Shown here one piece after another: positions 42,867 through 45,958 of a DNA stretch of 45,958 bases; within the stretch, counting starts at the first letter, position 1, and each line of letters begins with the position of its first letter. The notes below the pieces were generated by a model. It was given only the letters and a program-made list of their open reading frames with translations, did not search any database and was not told where the DNA came from. Made by a program: the position numbers and the translations under genes. Location: the NCBI GenBank assembly GCA_947564465.1, contig CANOCV010000023.1, positions 1-45,958 on the forward strand, written 5' to 3'. Source of the DNA: an uncultured Roseburia sp. (GTDB lineage Bacteria; Bacillota; Clostridia; Lachnospirales; Lachnospiraceae).

Positions 42867-44936
42867 TTTGGTTAAGAGCAGCATAATTTTGTTGCTGCGT
42901 TCAATGAATTTGCTCATGGCATCTACGGAGAGCGGCTGATTACTGATCATTGCAAGATCATACAGCTGTTCACAGAACATCGGAACGTGTTCGGAATCCT
43001 TGTTCTCTAAGATGTATTTTACAAGCTCGTTGTTGGCATTTAAGGTCAGGGTTGCATCGGCAGCAAACATAGAGCTGTCCATACCGCCCATGCCGTTTAC
43101 GGCGTACATTTTCATCATATCCTGCATACGTCTGCCCTCCTCGGAGAGTGTGATGACGGAGGAAATGGATTCGTTCTTTAATTTCTCAACCTTGACGGCA
43201 AGCTTGTCGTTGTTTAATGCCTTGCGGAAGGTTTCTGTCAGACTTTCTGTCATGTCTTTTAAATCTTCCTCAGTCGTCTCTTCTTTTAAAGAGTCTGTGA
43301 CATCGGCGTCAATTCGCATAAAACGGTAGGTGTCATTGCGCTGCTCCAGCTGGGAAATGAAGGAGGTGTCGATGTTGTGATTTAGGATCACTGCATTCAT
43401 TCCCTGTTCCTTAAACAGCTTAATATACTGTCCCTGCTGAATAAGGTCCGTGACATAATATACAGTCTTTTTTTCTTTTTCGGCATCGTCTGTTGTGTTG
43501 TCTTTTGCATCGTCAGAAGCAGAACTTTCATCTTGGGTGTCGGTATTCTCACTTTCTTCTTTCTTTAACAATTCGGGCAGCGTCAGATATTTGTCATTGA
43601 TATCTTTGAATAAGATGTAGTCGTTCATCTTATCGCAGAATTTTGTATCCTTTAAGCAGCCGAATTTGATAAACGGACTGATGTCGTCCCAGTATTTCTC
43701 ATAATTTTCTTTTTCGGTTTTGCACATTCCGGTCAGTTTATCTGCAACCTTCTTGGAAATATAGTCGGAAATCTTCTTTACAAAACCGTCGTTTTGCAGC
43801 GCGCTTCTCGATACGTTCAGCGGAAGGTCAGGGCAGTCAATGACACCCTTTAGGAGCATCAAAAATTCGGGAATGACTTCTTTGATGTTGTCGGCGATAA
43901 ACACCTGGTTATTGTATAATTTGATGGTTCCCTCAATGGAATCGTATTCCGTATTGATTTTCGGGAAGTATAGGATGCCCTTCAGATTGAATGGGTAGTC
44001 CATATTCAGATGAATCCAAAACAGCGGTTCCTTGTAATCCATAAATACCTTGCGGTAAAATGCTTTGTATTCTTCGTCCGTACAGTCGCTAGGATTCTTT
44101 GCCCACAGCGGATTCGTGTCATTTAACGGAACCGGGCGTTTTACAATTTTTAATTTTTCTTTTTGCGGGCTGATTTCGACAATCTCTTTTTCACCGTTTT
44201 CATTTTCTTTTTCCTCTGTTTTGGCTTCTTCGATAATTGTCTCCACAACGGTGTCGGTATCCAGCTTGTCCTCAGGGTCAATTGTCTCGTATGCAGGTTC
44301 AGCGTCTGCGTTATTTAGGAAAATCGGAATCGGCATGAAGGAGCAGTATTTTTCAATGACTTCTCTGGCGCGGTATTCATTGGCAAATTCCAGAGAATCT
44401 TCGTTGAGGAAAAGCGTAATTTTTGTTCCGACGCCTTCTTTGCCGCCGTCCGCCATATCATATTCCGTGCCTCCGTCGCATTCCCAGTGAACCGGGGTGG
44501 CGCCTTCTTTATATGATAGGGTGTCAATATGCACCTCATCGGCAACCATGAATGCGGAGTAGAAGCCCAGACCGAAATGTCCGATAATCTGGTCTTCGTT
44601 TGCCTTATCCTTGTATTTTTCAAGGAAATCGGTTGCACCGGAGAAAGCGATCTGATTGATATATTCCTCTACTTCCTCCTGGGTCATTCCAAGTCCGTTG
44701 TCTTCCACCGTCAGTGTTTTCTCCTTCGGATTGACCGTAACCTGTATGTTCGCCTTATAGTCGGCAGGCAGTGTGGCTTCGCCCATCATTTCAAGCTTTT
44801 TTAATTTCGTGATAGCGTCACAGCCGTTAGAGATCAATTCGCGATAAAAGATATCGTGGTCGGAATACATCCATTTTTTTATGATTGGAAAAATATTGTC
44901 GCTGCTGATAGAAAGATTACCATGCTTATTGCTCAT
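42864..44936 (-). CDS. htpG: Hsp90 chaperone HtpG
   Basis: 690 aa, longer than the roughly 624 aa of E. coli HtpG. The ATP-binding motifs are present: ELISNGCDAITKL, VEDNGLGMTQEE, FSGATDF and GHFGLGFYSAFMVAD. The extra length is in two charged stretches: a linker after the N-domain (EEAKTEEKENENGEKEIVEI, about 240-265) and an acidic insert in the C-terminal half (EESENTDTQDESSASDD, about 465-500). The family's usual SNASDA reads SNGCDA. AAAGGAG precedes the ATG. Expression is probably controlled by HrcA through the CIRCE upstream. Confidence 0.96.
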   Translation of the reverse strand: MSNKHGNLSISSDNIFPIIKKWMYSDHDIFYRELISNGCDAITKLKKLEMMGEATLPADYKANIQVTVNPKEKTLTVEDNGLGMTQEEVEEYINQIAFSGATDFLEKYKDKANEDQIIGHFGLGFYSAFMVADEVHIDTLSYKEGATPVHWECDGGTEYDMADGGKEGVGTKITLFLNEDSLEFANEYRAREVIEKYCSFMPIPIFLNNADAEPAYETIDPEDKLDTDTVVETIIEEAKTEEKENENGEKEIVEISPQKEKLKIVKRPVPLNDTNPLWAKNPSDCTDEEYKAFYRKVFMDYKEPLFWIHLNMDYPFNLKGILYFPKINTEYDSIEGTIKLYNNQVFIADNIKEVIPEFLMLLKGVIDCPDLPLNVSRSALQNDGFVKKISDYISKKVADKLTGMCKTEKENYEKYWDDISPFIKFGCLKDTKFCDKMNDYILFKDINDKYLTLPELLKKEESENTDTQDESSASDDAKDNTTDDAEKEKKTVYYVTDLIQQGQYIKLFKEQGMNAVILNHNIDTSFISQLEQRNDTYRFMRIDADVTDSLKEETTEEDLKDMTESLTETFRKALNNDKLAVKVEKLKNESISSVITLSEEGRRMQDMMKMYAVNGMGGMDSSMFAADATLTLNANNELVKYILENKDSEHVPMFCEQLYDLAMISNQPLSVDAMSKFIERSNKIMLLLTK

Positions 44937-44975
44937 AAGATAAGACTCCTTTTCTTTAAAATTTATCTAATAGAA

Positions 44976-45004
44976 ATATTAGTACGGAAAATTTAAAATG
45001 TCAA
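44976..45004 (-). promoter_or_regulatory. htpG promoter
   Basis: On the minus strand TTGACA (45004-44999) and TAATAT (44981-44976) with a 17-nt spacer; the start codon is about 40 nt downstream. Confidence 0.75.
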
Positions 45005-45011
45005 TACAAAA

Positions 45012-45038
45012 TTAGCACTCTTTTTGCATGAGTGCTAA
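45012..45038 (-). promoter_or_regulatory. CIRCE element (HrcA operator)
   Basis: TTAGCACTC-N9-GAGTGCTAA, a perfect match to the CIRCE consensus. It lies 7 nt upstream of the htpG -35 rather than over or after the start of transcription, and about 119 nt from the -35 of the divergent GNAT gene. HrcA represses class I heat-shock genes through such sites. Confidence 0.93.
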
Positions 45039-45156
45039 CAATATTGTAAAAACACTGTATTTGTGGCATTTTGGGGAAATATGAAAATTTTATAAACAGA
45101 TCGTAAGAAAGTGATTCGGATTTTATAAATTTGAGAATGGATTCGTGTACAAAAAA

Positions 45157-45185
45157 TTGTATTTTGTTTTCGTTTCTGGTAAAAT
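45157..45185 (+). promoter_or_regulatory. Promoter of the GNAT gene
   Basis: TTGTAT (45157-45162) and TAAAAT (45180-45185) with a 17-nt spacer. Transcription would start near 45192, which supports the downstream start codon at 45221. Confidence 0.6.
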
Positions 45186-45220
45186 GAATGAGGTTACAAG
45201 AGTTGAAAGGAAAAACAGAG

Positions 45221-45712
45221 ATGGAGCTTACGGTAAGAGTTTATAGAGAAGAAGATTTACCCGAGATGATTCGGATATGGAATGAGGTAGTGGAGGAGGG
45301 GATTGCTTTTCCGCAGGAGGAGATTTTGAGCGCGCAGACAGGGGAACGGTTTTTTGGCTCACAGACATGCAGTGCCGTTGCCTTAGATGCCGTAACGGGT
45401 AAAATTTACGGGTTATACATATTGCATCCGAACAATGTGGGGAGATGCGGTCACATCTGTAATGCGAGTTATGCGGTTGATTCAAAATGCAGGGGACTGC
45501 ATATAGGGGAAAAGCTGGTTTCAGACTGCTTAGAGAGAGCACGGCGGTATGGTTTTGCGATTCTGCAGTTTAATGCTGTGGTGGCGGCGAATATCCATGC
45601 GAGACATCTCTATGAGAGACTTGGATTTGTGCAGCTTGGCACGATTCCGAAGGGATTTCGTATGAAGGACGGGCATTATGAGGATATCTGTCCTTACTAT
45701 AAAAGTATTTAG
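45221..45712 (+). CDS. GNAT family N-acetyltransferase
   Basis: 163 aa. The fold is recognised from VRVYREEDLPEMIRIWNEVV at the N-terminus, the acetyl-CoA loop SKCRGLHIGEKLVSDCLERA, and the C-terminal NIHARHLYERLGFVQLGTIP, similar to PhnO/YhhY-like acetyltransferases. The acceptor is unknown. The start at 45221 has AAAGG 9 nt upstream; an in-frame ATG at 45188 would fall before the likely transcription start. It is transcribed away from htpG. Confidence 0.85.
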   Translation: MELTVRVYREEDLPEMIRIWNEVVEEGIAFPQEEILSAQTGERFFGSQTCSAVALDAVTGKIYGLYILHPNNVGRCGHICNASYAVDSKCRGLHIGEKLVSDCLERARRYGFAILQFNAVVAANIHARHLYERLGFVQLGTIPKGFRMKDGHYEDICPYYKSI

Positions 45713-45759
45713 TAATGTTACGGTGGATCAAATTGTTTATAATATTTATGTTTAGATAA

Positions 45760-45788
45760 TGGACTTTACGTTTTCCGTATGATATACT
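45760..45788 (+). promoter_or_regulatory. Candidate promoter of the coiled-coil gene
   Basis: TGGACT (45760-45765) and TATACT (45783-45788) with a 17-nt spacer, about 40 nt before the ATG. Confidence 0.5.
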
Positions 45789-45825
45789 TGGCTATACAAA
45801 TATTCATTAGAGGGAGTGTGGTATT

Positions 45826-45958
45826 ATGACGGATAGTGAAAAACTTGACTTACTGCTTGAGAAGGTAGGCAACCTTGATGAAAAGGTAAGTAATCTTGAC
45901 GAAAAGGTGAATGACCTTGATAAAAAGGTAAGTAATCTTGATGAGAAGGTGAATGACC
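45826..45958 (+). CDS. Heptad-repeat coiled-coil protein, 3' end outside window
   Basis: An ATG at 45826, 8 nt after GAGGGAG, opens a frame of 44 codons to the edge. After MTDSEKLDLLLEKVGN the protein is a strict seven-residue repeat (NLDEKVS, NLDEKVN, DLDKKVS, NLDEKVN) with Leu and Val at the a/d positions, so a long coiled coil is expected. No family can be assigned from this part. Confidence 0.75.
   Translation, partial: MTDSEKLDLLLEKVGNLDEKVSNLDEKVNDLDKKVSNLDEKVND
45862..45958 (+). repeat. 21-bp tandem repeats encoding heptads
   Basis: At least four full 21-bp units plus a partial one, beginning AAGGTAGGCAACCTTGATGA and alternating in a 42-bp higher-order period (AAGGTAAGTAATCTTGA / AAGGTGAATGACCTTGA). 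It continues past the window. Confidence 0.8.

Noticed and set aside
45862..45958. 21-bp tandem repeats considered as replication iterons or a CRISPR leader
   Set aside because: They are in frame after a good RBS and ATG and encode regular heptads, with no spacers or AT-rich unwinding region next to them.

Overview
The window looks like chromosome from a Gram-positive anaerobe of class Clostridia, most likely a Lachnospiraceae relative. The reasons are strong GGAGG ribosome-binding sites, sigma-A promoters with 17-nt spacers, a proline T-box, a CIRCE/HrcA site, an AddAB nuclease in place of RecBCD, the order rho-rpmE-DUF1385-prmC-prfA, and secreted glycoside hydrolases with bacterial Ig-like (Big_2) repeats. 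This placement comes from gene content; no search was run. I saw no rRNA, tRNA, CRISPR array, insertion sequence or prophage.

Layout. 1-760 (minus): a BlaR1/MecR1-type M56 sensor running off the left edge, preceded by a 31-codon remnant of its blaI repressor gene, with promoter and BlaI-like operator intact. 900-3000 (minus): proS under a T-box. 3029-5676 (minus): DUF4364, a YhcC-type radical SAM protein and malic enzyme in one tight unit. 5951-10499 (plus): rho, rpmE, DUF1385, prmC and prfA, a translation/termination housekeeping block. 10537-15340: an accessory patch with a Big_2 secreted protein, an internally deleted DUF2500 gene, an ECF sigma/anti-sigma pair whose sigma gene is shifted at a T9 tract, a GH5 glucanase and a duplicated DUF305 protein. 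15535-19815: a 1.4-kaa GH18 chitinase-like protein with about eight Big_2 repeats.

19938-30483 is the most distinctive block: a chemosensory and phosphorelay locus. It encodes a free Hpt protein, a REC-HD-GYP response regulator, a PAS histidine kinase, a second REC-HD-GYP protein with a degenerate active site, CheR, CheB, CheY, CheA, CheW and one receptor with almost no external domain. No flagellar or pilus gene is present. I infer a self-contained array that may read an internal cue and feed cyclic-di-GMP or other output rather than a classical flagellar system.

30595-42789 (plus) is ordinary: a methyltransferase, RNase HI, AddB, AddA, Maf, a small unknown protein, a COG2509 flavoprotein and a PrsA/SurA-like lipoprotein. 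htpG (minus) with a perfect CIRCE, a divergent GNAT acetyltransferase, and the start of a heptad-repeat coiled-coil gene finish the window.

The less ordinary sequence signals are a 50-nt element found twice directly after intrinsic terminators, two apparent in-frame internal deletions (blaI and DUF2500), the T9 frameshift in the sigma gene, and the degenerate HD-GYP protein in the chemosensory operon.
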